From: JAGVSZ01 sp019137045
Lineage (GTDB): Bacteria > Pseudomonadota > Gammaproteobacteria > Burkholderiales > SG8-39
Length of the DNA: 64,000 nucleotides
Reading direction: 5' to 3'
Assembly: GCA_046347635.1 (NCBI GenBank)
Contig: JAXMFT010000002.1
Coordinates: 186,001 to 250,000, forward strand
How positions within the stretch are numbered: the stretch's first letter is position 1; each line of letters begins with the position of its first letter. The notes under the pieces are model-generated. The model was not told the DNA's origin and ran no database searches. It saw only the letters and a program-made list of their open reading frames with translations. Made by a program: the position numbers and the translations under genes. This document shows positions 50,442 to 59,655 of the stretch, piece by piece.

Positions 50442-52075
50442 TCACCCCCCGTCGCGCGCTGCGCCGCGGCCAACGGCGTAGAGCGCGCAGCCTGTCCCGA
50501 GACAAGCCGGGATCGCCGCCCACAGCCACGTCTCCAGGCCGCTCATGAAGTAGGCCGCGATCGCCCCGACGCCGCTCGCGACGCCCCCGCCGAGAACGGC
50601 GAGCGCCCAGCCGGGACGCACGCGCTCCGCCCCGAGGAGCGGCCCGAGCGCGAGCGGCGCGGCCGCGAGCTGCGCGCAGGCGAACGCGAACATCCACGCG
50701 AGAAACGCGTCGCTCCCGAACCCGAGCGCGAGCGGGCCCGCGGCGACGACGAACGCGGCGGCAGCGGCGAGGCCGAGTCCCGTGCCGGCTTTGGCCGGGG
50801 TCAGCGCCGCCGGCGCGAGGTCGCACCGGAGCGTGCACAGCGCCGCGGACACGAGGGCACTCATCGTCGACGCCGCGAGCGCGAGCGCGCACACGAGCAG
50901 CAGCGCGAGGGCGACGCCGTTCACCGCGTCGTCGGCAGCGACCAGCGCCGCGACGGAAGCCTGCACGTCCGGCGCGCCGAGCGCGGTGACGGCGATCGCC
51001 CCGAGCAGGTACAGCAGCAGCCACGCCAGCGCGGTCTCCGCGGCGCCCATGCGGAAGACCGCGCGCAGCGCGGCGGCGCGCCGGCCCGGCGCGAGCTCGC
51101 GCGCGCCAGGTCGGCCGCGGCCGCGGCGAGGTTCTGCCAGAGCCCGACGTCAACGAGCGGGTAGAGAAGCGGCAGCAGGCCCAGCGCGAGCAGTCCCACG
51201 GCGGGTACGCGCGTCTGCGCCGGCAACGCGCTCGCCCCCGGCGGCGCGGCATAGAGGGCCATGAGCGCGAGCACGATCGTCAGGACGCCCAGAAGCGACA
51301 CGCACGGGTTGAGGATCTTCGAACACCGGCTGAGTGCGCGGCTGAGCGCGCGGCCGCCCGCGATCGGCGCGGTGTCGACGTACTTCGAGCGCCGGTAGAC
51401 GAGCATGACTGCGGCGGTTACCGCGGCGAGGGCGATGGCGAGGGCGCCGTGCGGCGGCAGCGGGGTGCGCAGCTCGAGGTGGAGGTACAGGAGCGCGGCG
51501 GCCGCGCCGAAGAGACCGAAGTACGCGAGGCCGAGCTGGAGCTGGGCCGAGTGCATCACGCCGGAGTGGCCCGCGACGATCGCGGGCAGAAGCGCGAGCA
51601 GGAGCAAGGCGAGCGCCGCCGGGACCGCAGGCACGAGCGGCGCGAGGAACGCCGCCAGGCCGAGTGCCTCGCCCACCAGCAGGCCGACGAGCGCGCACAG
51701 CGTCAGGCCCGCCGCCAGCCGGCGCACGCGCGCATCGTTCCCGTGCTGGCGCGCGATGAACGCGTGCACGGTGATCGACCGGTCGCGGGCGAGCGCGCCG
51801 TGCAGGAACACGAGCAGCGGGAGGCGCAGACGGTAGAGGAGCAGGATGCCCAGCGCGAGGGACGCGGCGGCGACGAGCGCCGGCCACAGGTCGCCGCCCG
51901 CGCCCCACACGAAGAGCGGGCCGAGCGCGGCCATGCGCAGCGCGTAGGCGATCGACGCGTTGCGGACGACCTCGGAGCGTGCGCCGCGATCACGGTCCGG
52001 GCCGCGCAGGAGCCAGACCGGGACGAGCCCGACCGCGAGCGCGAGCGCCGGGACGAGCAAGATGGCGAGCGACAT
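50442..52075 (-). pseudogene. SSS-like membrane transporter gene with frameshift
   Basis: Two overlapping reading frames on the minus strand belong together. Residues from ATG 52075 run MSLAILLVPALALAVGLVP through about nine hydrophobic helices. Between them lie RSITVHAFIARQHGNDARVRR, AIVAGHSGVMHSAQLQLGL and LYPLVDVGLWQNLAAAAADL. The frame is then lost near 51098-51107, where the coding strand reads GCGCGCGCGAGCTC. Removing one GC restores DLARELAPGRRAAALRAVFR and continues into MGAAETALAWLLLYLL and the remaining helices, ending at 50442. The whole resembles a sodium:solute symporter. It may be a real pseudogene, slippage, or a sequencing error. Confidence 0.7.
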
Positions 52076-52133
52076 CGGCGCGATGCGAGGGGACCGGAGC
52101 GCGTAGGATAGGCGGGAAGCGGGGGAGGGGCGG

Positions 52134-52712
52134 GTGCGGTTGGTTGCGGTGGGTTTCGGCGGCGCGCGGCGGATCGTGCTCGCGCTCGCGCTCGCCTGGT
52201 GCGGGGTCGCTCACGCCGAGACGCAGGTGTACCTGCTGCGCGGCTGGTTCGGCGTCTTCTCCACCGGCATGGACGCGATGGCCGAGACGCTCCAGGGCAA
52301 GGGCGTCAAGGCGGAGGCGTTCGGGCACCTCGCGTGGCGGTCGATCGCCGCGCGCATCGTCAAGGCGCGCGCGGCCGGCAGGAGCGGGCGCATCGTGCTC
52401 GTGGGCCATTCGCAGGGCGGGAACAACATCATCGACATCGCGCGCGAGCTGGAGAAGCACGGCGTGCGCGTGGACCTGCTGATCACCCTCGCGCCGTTCA
52501 TGCAGGACCCGGTGCCGCCGAACGTCGCGCGGGCGCTCAACTACTACCAGGCGGGCGGCTGGGGCTCGCCGCTCGTGGCCGACCCGGACTTCAGGGGCGA
52601 GCTCGCCAACATCGACGTCGCGGCCGACGCGAGCGTGTTCCACGTGAACATCGACAAGAACGAGAAGGTGCAGGCGGAGATCCTGGCCCTCATTCTCGCG
52701 TTGCCGCGCTGA
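52134..52712 (+). CDS. exported alpha/beta hydrolase-like protein
   Basis: 192 residues from GTG after GGAGGGG. The signal peptide ends at AHAET (about residue 29). IVLVGHSQGGNNIID contains the nucleophile elbow GHSQG, LLITLAPFM and VFHVNID may hold the acid and histidine. It resembles small lipase- or thioesterase-like hydrolases (YLLRGWFGVFSTGMD near the N-terminus). The short chain leaves no room for a large lid. TAGGAT at 52105-52110 is a plausible -10. It ends two bases before the convergent ligase gene. Confidence 0.72.
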   Translation: MRLVAVGFGGARRIVLALALAWCGVAHAETQVYLLRGWFGVFSTGMDAMAETLQGKGVKAEAFGHLAWRSIAARIVKARAAGRSGRIVLVGHSQGGNNIIDIARELEKHGVRVDLLITLAPFMQDPVPPNVARALNYYQAGGWGSPLVADPDFRGELANIDVAADASVFHVNIDKNEKVQAEILALILALPR

Positions 52713-52714
52713 GG

Positions 52715-54169
52715 CTAGATCCTGCGGCCTGCGTCGCGCCAGTACGGCTCGCGCAGCAGGCGCTTGAAGATCTTCCCGCTGTCCTCGCGCGGCAGCGCCG
52801 CGTGGAACGTCACCACGCGCGGCACCTTGTACCCGGCGATCCGCGCGCGCAGCCCCGCCCGGATCTCGTCGCCCGACAGCGTGACCCCCGGCCGCGGTTC
52901 GACCGCGGCGGCGAGCGCCTCGCCGAACTCCGCGTCGGGAATGCCGAACACCGCGCAGTCGGCGACGCCGGGCAGCGTCACGAGGACCGCCTCGATCTCC
53001 GCCGGGTAGATGTTGACCCCGCCGGAGATGACCAGGTCGCTCCGGCGATCGGCGACGTACAGGTAGCCGTCGGCGTCGAGGTAGCCCAGGTCGCCGACGC
53101 TCCACAGGCCGTCGCGCTCGAGCGCGCGGCGCGCGTCCGGGTTGTTGGCGTAGGTGAAGTCCGGGTAGGCGGGCTGACGCGCGTAGATGAGCCCCACCTC
53201 GCCGGGCGGCAGCTCGCGCCCGCCGTCGTCGAGAATCTTCACGACGCCCTTGCCGAGCGGCCGCCCGGCGGAGCCGGGGCGGACGAGCCACTCGCGCGCG
53301 TCGATGAAAGTGATGTGCCCGGCTTCGCTCGAGGCGTAGGTCTCGGTGAATACCGGGCCCCACCACTCGATCATCGCGCGCTTCACCGCGGGCGCGCACG
53401 GCGAGCCGGTGGAGGACACGAAGCGCACCGACGAGAGGTCGTAGCGCCGGCGCACCTCCGGCGCGAGCCGCAGCAGGCGCACGTACATCGTCGGCACGAG
53501 GTAGAGGTCGGTGATCCGGTGCTGCTCGATCAGCGCGAGGGTGCGCTCGGCGTCGAAGCGCGGCTCGAGCACGAGCGCTTCGCCCGCGAGCATGACCTGC
53601 AGGCCGTAGAGGTTCGGCGCGCTGTGGTAGAGCGGCGCGGACAGGAGCGCGCGCATGTCCGGCCGGACGCCGAGCGCGATCCGGTAGAGCTCCGCGGCGA
53701 GGCGGCGCTGCTCGTCGGTCGCCGGGGTGCGGCGCACGCCCTTCGGGCGGCCAGTGGTGCCGGAGGTGTAGGGCATGTTGCCGCGCGGCGGGCGCGGCGC
53801 ACCGGTCCACGGCGCGTGCGCGGCGCGCGTGCCGGCCCAGTCGTCGACCACCGCGAGGCCCGGCGGGACGCCGCCGGCGATCTGCGCGAGGAGGCCGGGC
53901 TCCGAGATCAGCACTTTCGCGCCGCTGTCGCGCAGGATGAACCCGGCCTCGTCGGCCTTGTAGTGCCAGTTGATCGGGCAGTGGTACGCGCCGAGACGGC
54001 GGGCGGCCAGCATCGCCTCGAGGTACGCCGGCCCGTTGTGGAGCAGCAGCGCCACCACGTCGTCCTCGCGCACCCCGGCGCGCGCGAGCGCGGCGGCGCC
54101 GCACGCCGCGCGCCGCTCGCTCTCCGCGGGCGCGATCCGCTCGTCGCCGGCTTGCAGCGCCGCGGTCAT
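52715..54169 (-). CDS. AMP-binding acyl-CoA ligase
   Basis: 484 residues. The adenylation motifs are complete: YTSGTTGRPKGVRR (P-loop), ETYASSEAGHITF (A5), WSVGDLGYLDADGYLYVADR (A7/A8), DLVISGGVNIYPAEIE and the catalytic Lys in PREDSGKIFKRLL. It activates a carboxylic acid to its CoA ester; substrate unknown. The ATG overlaps the upstream monooxygenase stop as ATGA, so hydroxylation and CoA activation may be steps of one pathway. Confidence 0.88.
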   Translation of the reverse strand: MTAALQAGDERIAPAESERRAACGAAALARAGVREDDVVALLLHNGPAYLEAMLAARRLGAYHCPINWHYKADEAGFILRDSGAKVLISEPGLLAQIAGGVPPGLAVVDDWAGTRAAHAPWTGAPRPPRGNMPYTSGTTGRPKGVRRTPATDEQRRLAAELYRIALGVRPDMRALLSAPLYHSAPNLYGLQVMLAGEALVLEPRFDAERTLALIEQHRITDLYLVPTMYVRLLRLAPEVRRRYDLSSVRFVSSTGSPCAPAVKRAMIEWWGPVFTETYASSEAGHITFIDAREWLVRPGSAGRPLGKGVVKILDDGGRELPPGEVGLIYARQPAYPDFTYANNPDARRALERDGLWSVGDLGYLDADGYLYVADRRSDLVISGGVNIYPAEIEAVLVTLPGVADCAVFGIPDAEFGEALAAAVEPRPGVTLSGDEIRAGLRARIAGYKVPRVVTFHAALPREDSGKIFKRLLREPYWRDAGRRI

Positions 54170-55731
54170 GGCTTGAGGTGCAGCCGCTCGGAGACGTACC
54201 GCGCCGCCGCGGCGGGAGCGAAGCGCGCGCCGGCGAGCCCGACGTGGCCGTCGGGACGCAGGAGATAGAAGGACGGCTGCGGGATCCCCACGCGCGCGAG
54301 CTCGCGGTCGTTCGCCGGGTCGCTCGCCGCCGCGTGGACGCGCAAGAGGTCGCCGAGGCCGGGCACGCCGTCCGGCGGCGCCGGCTGTCCGGCGACGATC
54401 AGGTTGAAGCGCGTGTCGTCGAGCGCCTCGAAGAGATCCTCGGCGGGGCAGTCCGCGCGCAGCTTGAGCCGCAGCCACGGAAAGCGGTCGCCGGCGCGCG
54501 GCGCGCCGGCGTCGAGGCCGTCGAGCGTCGCGGAAAGCTCGCTCTGCGGGTAGCGGATCCCGGTCTGGGAGACGGCGCGGAACGCGAACTCGCGCGCCGG
54601 GGCGAGCTTCATCGCCGCCGCCGCCGCGCGCGCCAGGACGCGCGTGCGCAGGAGCCCGGCGAGCCAGGTGTCGGAGACGATCAGCGCGAACGCGCGGTCG
54701 GTGGTGCTCAGCAGCCGCGTCGCGACCGGGACGCGCTCGTCCTCGTAGGAGTCGAGGAGGCGCGCGTCGGCGCGCCCGGAGGTCACCAGCGCGAGCTTCC
54801 ACGCGAGGTTGTACGCGTCCTGGAGCCCGGTGTTCATGCCCTGCGCGCCGACCGGGCTGTGGATGTGCGCCGCGTCGCCGAGCAGGAAGGCGCGGCGGTC
54901 GCGGAAGCGCCGCGCGCGCCGGTGGTGGATGCGGTAGGTCGAGAACCAGGCGCAGGCCTGGAAGTCGAGCGCGATGCCGGCCTCGCGGCGGATCGCGGGG
55001 ACGACGTCGTCGAAGGCGAGGTCGTCGCGGCCGCGCAGCGTCTGCGGCAGGATGCCGACGACGCGCCAGTGGTCCGCGCCGCGCATCGGGAAGAAGAGGT
55101 GGAAGCCCTCGCGCCACAGGTACACGTTCAGCTCGCCGGGGAACATCGGCCCGGCGACCTGCGTGTCGGCGACGAAGAACACGTGCTCGTAGGGCGCGCC
55201 TTCGAACGGGATGCCGCTCAGCTCGCGCACGCTGCTGCGCGCGCCGTCGCAGCCGGCGAGCCACGCCGCGACGACCTCGCGCGTGCTGCCGTCGGGCTGC
55301 TTCAGGGTCGCCTTCACGTGGCCGGCTTCCTGCGCCAAGCCGACGAGCTCGGTGTTCCAGCGCACCGCCATGCCGCGGTGGCGCAGCGCCTCGCCGAGCA
55401 GGCGCTCGTTGTCGTCCTGGCCGAGGATCAGCAAGAAGGGATAGGGGCTGATGTCGCGCCCGATGTCGCCGAGCGGGATGCGCGCGGTGCGGCGCGCGCG
55501 CGCCCAGAGGTTGGCGCCGGTGGCGCGCTTCCCGAGCTCGAGCGCCTGGTCGACGACGCCGAGGCGCGAGTAGATCTCCAGCGTGCGCGCCTGCACGCCG
55601 AGCGCGCGCGTCTCGCGCGCCGGCCCGGCGTGTCGATCGACGATCAGCGCGCGCACGCCGCGGCGCGCGAGCTGGTTGGCGAGCATCAGGCCGGTGGGCC
55701 CGGCGCCGACGATGAGGACGTCGGTGTCCAT
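54166..55731 (-). CDS. FAD-dependent aromatic monooxygenase (PheA/TfdB-like)
   Basis: 521 residues. VLIVGAGPTGLMLANQLARR is the FAD dinucleotide motif, WLAGCDGARSSVREL the DG motif, and RAFLLGDAAHIHSPVGAQG the GD motif; these define class A flavoprotein hydroxylases. The C-terminal 130 residues (RFPWLRLKLRADCPAEDLFE, SFYLLRPDGHVGLAG) form the thioredoxin-like domain of phenol hydroxylase relatives. ATG at 55731. The product would be hydroxylated and then possibly passed to the coupled ligase. Confidence 0.87.
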   Translation of the reverse strand: MDTDVLIVGAGPTGLMLANQLARRGVRALIVDRHAGPARETRALGVQARTLEIYSRLGVVDQALELGKRATGANLWARARRTARIPLGDIGRDISPYPFLLILGQDDNERLLGEALRHRGMAVRWNTELVGLAQEAGHVKATLKQPDGSTREVVAAWLAGCDGARSSVRELSGIPFEGAPYEHVFFVADTQVAGPMFPGELNVYLWREGFHLFFPMRGADHWRVVGILPQTLRGRDDLAFDDVVPAIRREAGIALDFQACAWFSTYRIHHRRARRFRDRRAFLLGDAAHIHSPVGAQGMNTGLQDAYNLAWKLALVTSGRADARLLDSYEDERVPVATRLLSTTDRAFALIVSDTWLAGLLRTRVLARAAAAAMKLAPAREFAFRAVSQTGIRYPQSELSATLDGLDAGAPRAGDRFPWLRLKLRADCPAEDLFEALDDTRFNLIVAGQPAPPDGVPGLGDLLRVHAAASDPANDRELARVGIPQPSFYLLRPDGHVGLAGARFAPAAAARYVSERLHLKP

Positions 55732-55816
55732 CGCCGCCGTTACGGCAGCTCGCGGAATGACTCGATGGTCAGGCCGGCATCGCCAGCGATCTCGCCCATG
55801 CTTGTGGCGTCGATCG

Positions 55817-56854
55817 CTACGCCCCGGCCGCCAGCTCGCGCGTGAGCTCGGCGGCGGGGATCTCCTTGCAGCCGGTCGCGTTCTGGCCGGACCACAGCGG
55901 CGAGAAATCCCCGGAGCCACGGCCCTCGGCCCTGGCGCGCAGCGGAGCAATGGCCGCGGTGGCCAGGGGAAAAGCGGGCGCGGCGGGGCTGATCGGACCC
56001 AGCTCCCGGATGATCCGGTTCACGATGCCGCGGGCGGGCCGGCCCGTGAACAGGTTCGTGAGCGCCGTATGGCGGACCGCCTCGCTCTTCAGCGCGGCGC
56101 GATGCACTACGCTCGTCGTCGCTTCGGGGCAGAGCAGGTAGGCCGTTCCGATCTGCACGCCGGCGGCGCCGAGCGCCATTGCCGCCGCGACGCCTTTCGC
56201 GTCCGCGATGCCGCCGGCGGCGATGACCGGGAGCTTCACCGCGCGCACGATCTGCGGCAGCAGCGCGAACGTGCCGACCTGGGAGGTCAGGTCCTCGGAC
56301 AGGAAGATTCCGCGATGTCCGCCCGCCTCCAGGCCTTGCGCGATGATGGCGTCGACGCCCTGCGCTTCGAGCCAGCGCGCCTCCTCGACGGTCGTCGCCG
56401 AAGCGAGAATCTTCGAGCCGGCGGCCTGCGCTCGCGCCAGCAGCTGCGCCGACGGCAGGCCGAAGTGGAAGCTCACGACGGCGGGCCTGAACTCGTCGAG
56501 CATGTCCGCGGCCTCGGCACCGAAGGGCACGCGCCCCGGCCCGGCGGGAATGCTGTCCGGATCGATCTCGTACTCCCGGAAATAGGGGGCGAGCGCGGCA
56601 CGCCAGGCCGCCTCGCGCTCTGCGCTCGGCGTCGGCGGCTGGTGGCAGAAGAAGTTCACATTGAAGGGACGATCGGTGCCCGCCTTGATCGCCGCCAGTT
56701 CCATGCGCATGGCGTCGGGACCGAGCATGGCGCAGGGGAGCGACCCCAGCGCGCCGGCATTGGAGACGGCCACCGCCAGCGCGCTGCCCTGCACGCCCGC
56801 CATCGGCGCCTGGATGATCGGAAGCTCGATTCCCAGCAGTCGTTGCAGCGTCAT
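55817..56854 (-). CDS. nitronate monooxygenase / 2-nitropropane dioxygenase family
   Basis: 345 residues. The TIM barrel opens IIQAPMAGVQGSALAVAVS. IAQGLEAGGHRG and the phosphate-binding AAGGIADAKGVAAAMALG and VQIGTAYLLCPEA bind FMN. The family oxidises nitronates or acts as an FMN-dependent oxidase of unknown substrate. It is 85 bases upstream of the FAD monooxygenase gene on the same strand and may head that operon. The 128-base gap upstream (56855-56982) shows nothing distinctive. Confidence 0.85.
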   Translation of the reverse strand: MTLQRLLGIELPIIQAPMAGVQGSALAVAVSNAGALGSLPCAMLGPDAMRMELAAIKAGTDRPFNVNFFCHQPPTPSAEREAAWRAALAPYFREYEIDPDSIPAGPGRVPFGAEAADMLDEFRPAVVSFHFGLPSAQLLARAQAAGSKILASATTVEEARWLEAQGVDAIIAQGLEAGGHRGIFLSEDLTSQVGTFALLPQIVRAVKLPVIAAGGIADAKGVAAAMALGAAGVQIGTAYLLCPEATTSVVHRAALKSEAVRHTALTNLFTGRPARGIVNRIIRELGPISPAAPAFPLATAAIAPLRARAEGRGSGDFSPLWSGQNATGCKEIPAAELTRELAAGA

Positions 56855-56982
56855 CGTGGGGGCTCCGCTCGCGTCTCGCCGAGCGCCGGATCATTCCGGC
56901 CGCTTGCCTGATCTCGAGGATAAACCGCACGAGGTCGTCGTGCTCGTGCCGGGCCGCCGCCCGGCGCGCGGGCTGTCCCGGC

Positions 56983-57375
56983 TCAAACCCCGGCGTCGAG
57001 GAAGCACCCGGTGCCGGCGAAGATCCGCTCGAGGCAGCCGCGGAGCTGGGCGCGCTGCCGGCCGCGGAGCGCGAACGTGACGACGAGCGCTCGCGCGACT
57101 CCCGGGAGCGCGTCGTCCTCGAACGTCACGGTCGCGCGGTCGGCGGCGAGCTCGAAGAGCGCGATGCCGCCGTAGCAGGCCTGCGACGGCGCGTCGAGCT
57201 CCACGCTGTAGCCGTCGAGGCCGAGCTCGGCGTCCTGGGCGTCGGGCGCCTTGGCGCGCTCGAGGACGAGGTAGCGCCGCGCGTTGAACTCGGCGTCGGC
57301 GAAGCGGACGCGCAACAGGTGCTCGTCCTCCTCGATCGAGACGGAGACGGCGTCGAAGGTAGTGGCGGGCGTCAA
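56983..57375 (-). CDS. Imm10-like immunity protein
   Basis: 130 residues from TTG. DAVSVSIEEDEHLLRVRFAD, ARRYLVLERAKAPDAQDAEL and CYGGIALFELAADRATVTFE follow the immunity protein 10 pattern: acidic opening, RRYLxLxR, DxQDxxLGxDxY and YGGI. Imm10 proteins protect against toxins of polymorphic secretion systems. No toxin gene lies next to it, so it may be an orphan kept against competitors' toxins. The family assignment is from memory of the pattern. Confidence 0.6.
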   Translation of the reverse strand: MTPATTFDAVSVSIEEDEHLLRVRFADAEFNARRYLVLERAKAPDAQDAELGLDGYSVELDAPSQACYGGIALFELAADRATVTFEDDALPGVARALVVTFALRGRQRAQLRGCLERIFAGTGCFLDAGV

Positions 57376-57481
57376 CGCATATACGCGCGGAGCGGTGGGC
57401 TTTCCCGAACCTCCGCAGGCTTGCGCCCCGGGGGTTTTCCGGCGCCGGGTCCGGGCGATCGTGAGATCAGCCCGCTCGCGC

Positions 57482-57751
57482 TCAAAGCTGTTTGATCAGC
57501 CTCTCGTACTCGTCGTGCGAGCCGACCCAGAACCAGATCATCGTGTCCTCCCGTAGCACGCCGACGGCGCGCCAGTCGAGGTCGACACGGACGGAATAGA
57601 CGGGCAGGGTATCGTGGACTTTCTTGAAGCGAAGCGACGGGTGCCGCGGGTTCTCCGCCCACAAGCGATACGCTTCTCGGATCTTGAGCTGTACGGGCCC
57701 AGGCGCCGCGGCGAACAGCGCGCGGAATTTCGCGGTGACCTCGGACTTCAC
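57482..57751 (-). CDS. RelE/ParE-superfamily toxin
   Basis: 89 residues from GTG. LKIREAYRLWAENPRHPSLR, FKKVHDTLPVYSVRVDLDWR and MIWFWVGSHDEYERLIKQL show the RelE-like ribonuclease fold, ending with the frequently seen GSHxEYxxLI. Antitoxin and toxin overlap as GTGA (57748-57751). The active-site residues of this subfamily cannot be named with certainty. Confidence 0.78.
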   Translation of the reverse strand: MKSEVTAKFRALFAAAPGPVQLKIREAYRLWAENPRHPSLRFKKVHDTLPVYSVRVDLDWRAVGVLREDTMIWFWVGSHDEYERLIKQL

Positions 57752-57960
57752 TGCCTCTCGAGAGGCGTGGTGCGGCCTGCCGTGTACTCGGCGAGCGCCT
57801 CTTCAGCGAGCTTGGCAAGGGCGTCCCGGGATTTCGCAAAGGACTCTGACCAGCGACGCTCGGACGCGATCTCTTCGAGCAAGATGACCGCCAGGACGTC
57901 CTGCTCCGGCTCGGGCAGCTTGGCTATCTCGGAGATCGCCGTATCCATGAGTTTCGTCAT
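57748..57960 (-). CDS. antitoxin of the RelE-type pair
   Basis: 70 residues. MTKLMDTAISEIAKLPEPEQ, DVLAVILLEEIASERRW and LAKLAEEALAEYTAGRTTPL form a short helical protein like the small antitoxins that precede RelE-type toxins. It lies first in the pair and overlaps the toxin start, the standard arrangement. The stretch 57961-58103 contains the pair's promoter and the end of the Liv operon, with no further gene seen. Confidence 0.72.
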   Translation of the reverse strand: MTKLMDTAISEIAKLPEPEQDVLAVILLEEIASERRWSESFAKSRDALAKLAEEALAEYTAGRTTPLERQ

Positions 57961-58103
57961 CGTGCTGCTCCTGGGGCAATGTCGACTATGTTACGCCACA
58001 CCACGTCCAGTGGCGGGCCGCTCGCCGCTTCGATGACATGCCGCATCCGGGCCCCTATTGGGAGGCAGGATCGTCCCCGATGCGCCACCGCGGTGCGTGA
58101 AAT

Positions 58104-58871
58104 CTAAGCCGCCGCCTGTCCCAGATACGCCGCGATCACGCGCGGATCGTTGAGCACTTGCGCCGGTGTCCCCTCCGCCAGGGGCCTGCCGTAGTCGAGC
58201 ACGAAAATCCGGTCGGCCAGGTCCGCCACCATCTGCATGTCGTGCTCGATCCAGATCATCGGGATCCCGAGCTCGTGCTTGATTCGCAGGATGAAGCGCG
58301 CGAGGTCCTCCCGCTCGTCGCGGTTCAGGCCCGCCGACGGCTCGTCGAGCAGCAGGAGCTGCGGCTCGAGCGCGAGCGCGCGCGCGAACCCGACCAGCTT
58401 CTGCATCCCGAACGGCAACTCCGCCACCGTCGTGTGCCGGTGCCGCCCCAGCTCGACGAAGTCGAGGATCTCCTCGGTCACGCGCCGGTGCTCGACCTCC
58501 TGCGCTCTCACGCGCCGACTGAACAGCGTCTCGCCCACGATGTTCGTGCGGAACCGCGTGTGCCGCCCCACGAGCAGGTTCTCCACCACCGTCAGGTGCG
58601 GAAAGAGCTCCCCGTGCTGGAACGTCCGCGCCACGCCCCGCTGCGCCACGGCGTGCGGCTTCATTCCCACGAGGTCGTGTCCCTGGAACCGGATCCGCCC
58701 CGACGCCGGCCGGTACAGCCCGCTGATGCAGTTGAAGACCGAGGTCTTGCCCGCCCCGTTCGGCCCGATCAGCGCGCAGAGCTCGCCGCGCTCCACGGCG
58801 AGCGACACGTCGTCGAGCACCACCAGCCCGCCGAACCGCAGCGTGACGCGCTCGACCGCGAGCTCAGCCAT
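58104..58871 (-). CDS. livG: branched-chain amino acid-type ABC transporter ATPase (LivG)
   Basis: 255 residues. Walker A GPNGAGKTSVFNCISG, signature-region LPFGMQKLVGFARAL (the LSGGQ equivalent is degenerate), Walker B LLLLDEPSAGLN and WIEHDMQMVADLAD. RTFQHGELFPHLTVVENLLV is typical of LivG. It is last in the operon, overlapping livF by eight bases. Confidence 0.9.
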   Translation of the reverse strand: MAELAVERVTLRFGGLVVLDDVSLAVERGELCALIGPNGAGKTSVFNCISGLYRPASGRIRFQGHDLVGMKPHAVAQRGVARTFQHGELFPHLTVVENLLVGRHTRFRTNIVGETLFSRRVRAQEVEHRRVTEEILDFVELGRHRHTTVAELPFGMQKLVGFARALALEPQLLLLDEPSAGLNRDEREDLARFILRIKHELGIPMIWIEHDMQMVADLADRIFVLDYGRPLAEGTPAQVLNDPRVIAAYLGQAAA

Positions 58872-59655
58872 ACCACCGCCGGCTGCGCCGGTACTGCTTC
58901 ACCTCGCGGTAGCTGCGCCGCTCGCCGGACGACTGGCCCAGGTAGAACTCGCGGATGTCCTGGTGCGCGCCGAGCCGCGCCGCGTCGCCGTCCAGCACGA
59001 CGCGCCCGTTCTCCATCACGTAGCCCCAGTCCGCGATCCCCAGCGCCACCGGGGCGTTCTGCTCGACCAGCAGGATCGTGATCCCGAGCCGGTCGCGGAT
59101 CTCCTGCAGCCGCTTCGCGAGGTCCTGCACGACGACCGGCGCCAGGCCGAGCGACAGCTCGTCCACCAGCAGCAGCTCCGGCCCGCACGCGATCGCCGCG
59201 CCGAGCGCGAGCATCTGCCGCTCGCCGCCGGAGAGATAACCCGCCTCCCGCCCGCGCAGCTCGGCGAGCTTCGGGAAGAGCTCGTAGGCGAGATCGGCGC
59301 GCGGCGCGCCCCGCGGCACGTTCGCGACGAGGTTCTCGGCCACCGACAGGTTCGGGAACACCTTGTCGCGCTCCGGCACCAGCACGATCCCGCGCGCCGT
59401 GATCTCGTGCGGCGGCCGGTTCTCGATGCGCTCGCCGCGGTAGGCGACGGCGCCCTCGGTCACGCGCGCGTCGTCCAGCCCGAGAAATCCGGAGATCGCG
59501 CGCAGGGTCGTCGTCTTCCCCGCGCCGTTCGTCCCGAGCAGCGCCACGATCTGCCCGCGCGCCACCTTCAGCGTCACGCCCTGCACCGCGGTGATGACGC
59601 GGTGATAGGTCACCTCGACCTGCTCGAGCGCGAGCAGCGGCGCGCCGGTCGTCAC
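58864..59655 (-). CDS. livF: branched-chain amino acid-type ABC transporter ATPase (LivF)
   Basis: 263 residues from GTG, overlapping the livM stop as GTGA. Walker A GTNGAGKTTTLRAISG, YLSGGERQMLALGAAI signature, Walker B LLLVDELSLGLAP (Asp-Glu), and ILLVEQNAPVALGIAD. GIVLVPERDKVFPNLSVAEN is LivF-like. The gene order livM-livF-livG reverses the common livG-livF order. Confidence 0.9.
   Translation of the reverse strand: MTTGAPLLALEQVEVTYHRVITAVQGVTLKVARGQIVALLGTNGAGKTTTLRAISGFLGLDDARVTEGAVAYRGERIENRPPHEITARGIVLVPERDKVFPNLSVAENLVANVPRGAPRADLAYELFPKLAELRGREAGYLSGGERQMLALGAAIACGPELLLVDELSLGLAPVVVQDLAKRLQEIRDRLGITILLVEQNAPVALGIADWGYVMENGRVVLDGDAARLGAHQDIREFYLGQSSGERRSYREVKQYRRSRRWYG

Noticed and set aside
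55740..56930. 396-residue minus-strand ORF overlapping the nitronate monooxygenase gene
   Set aside because: Out-of-frame shadow; the family motifs all lie in the 345-residue frame.
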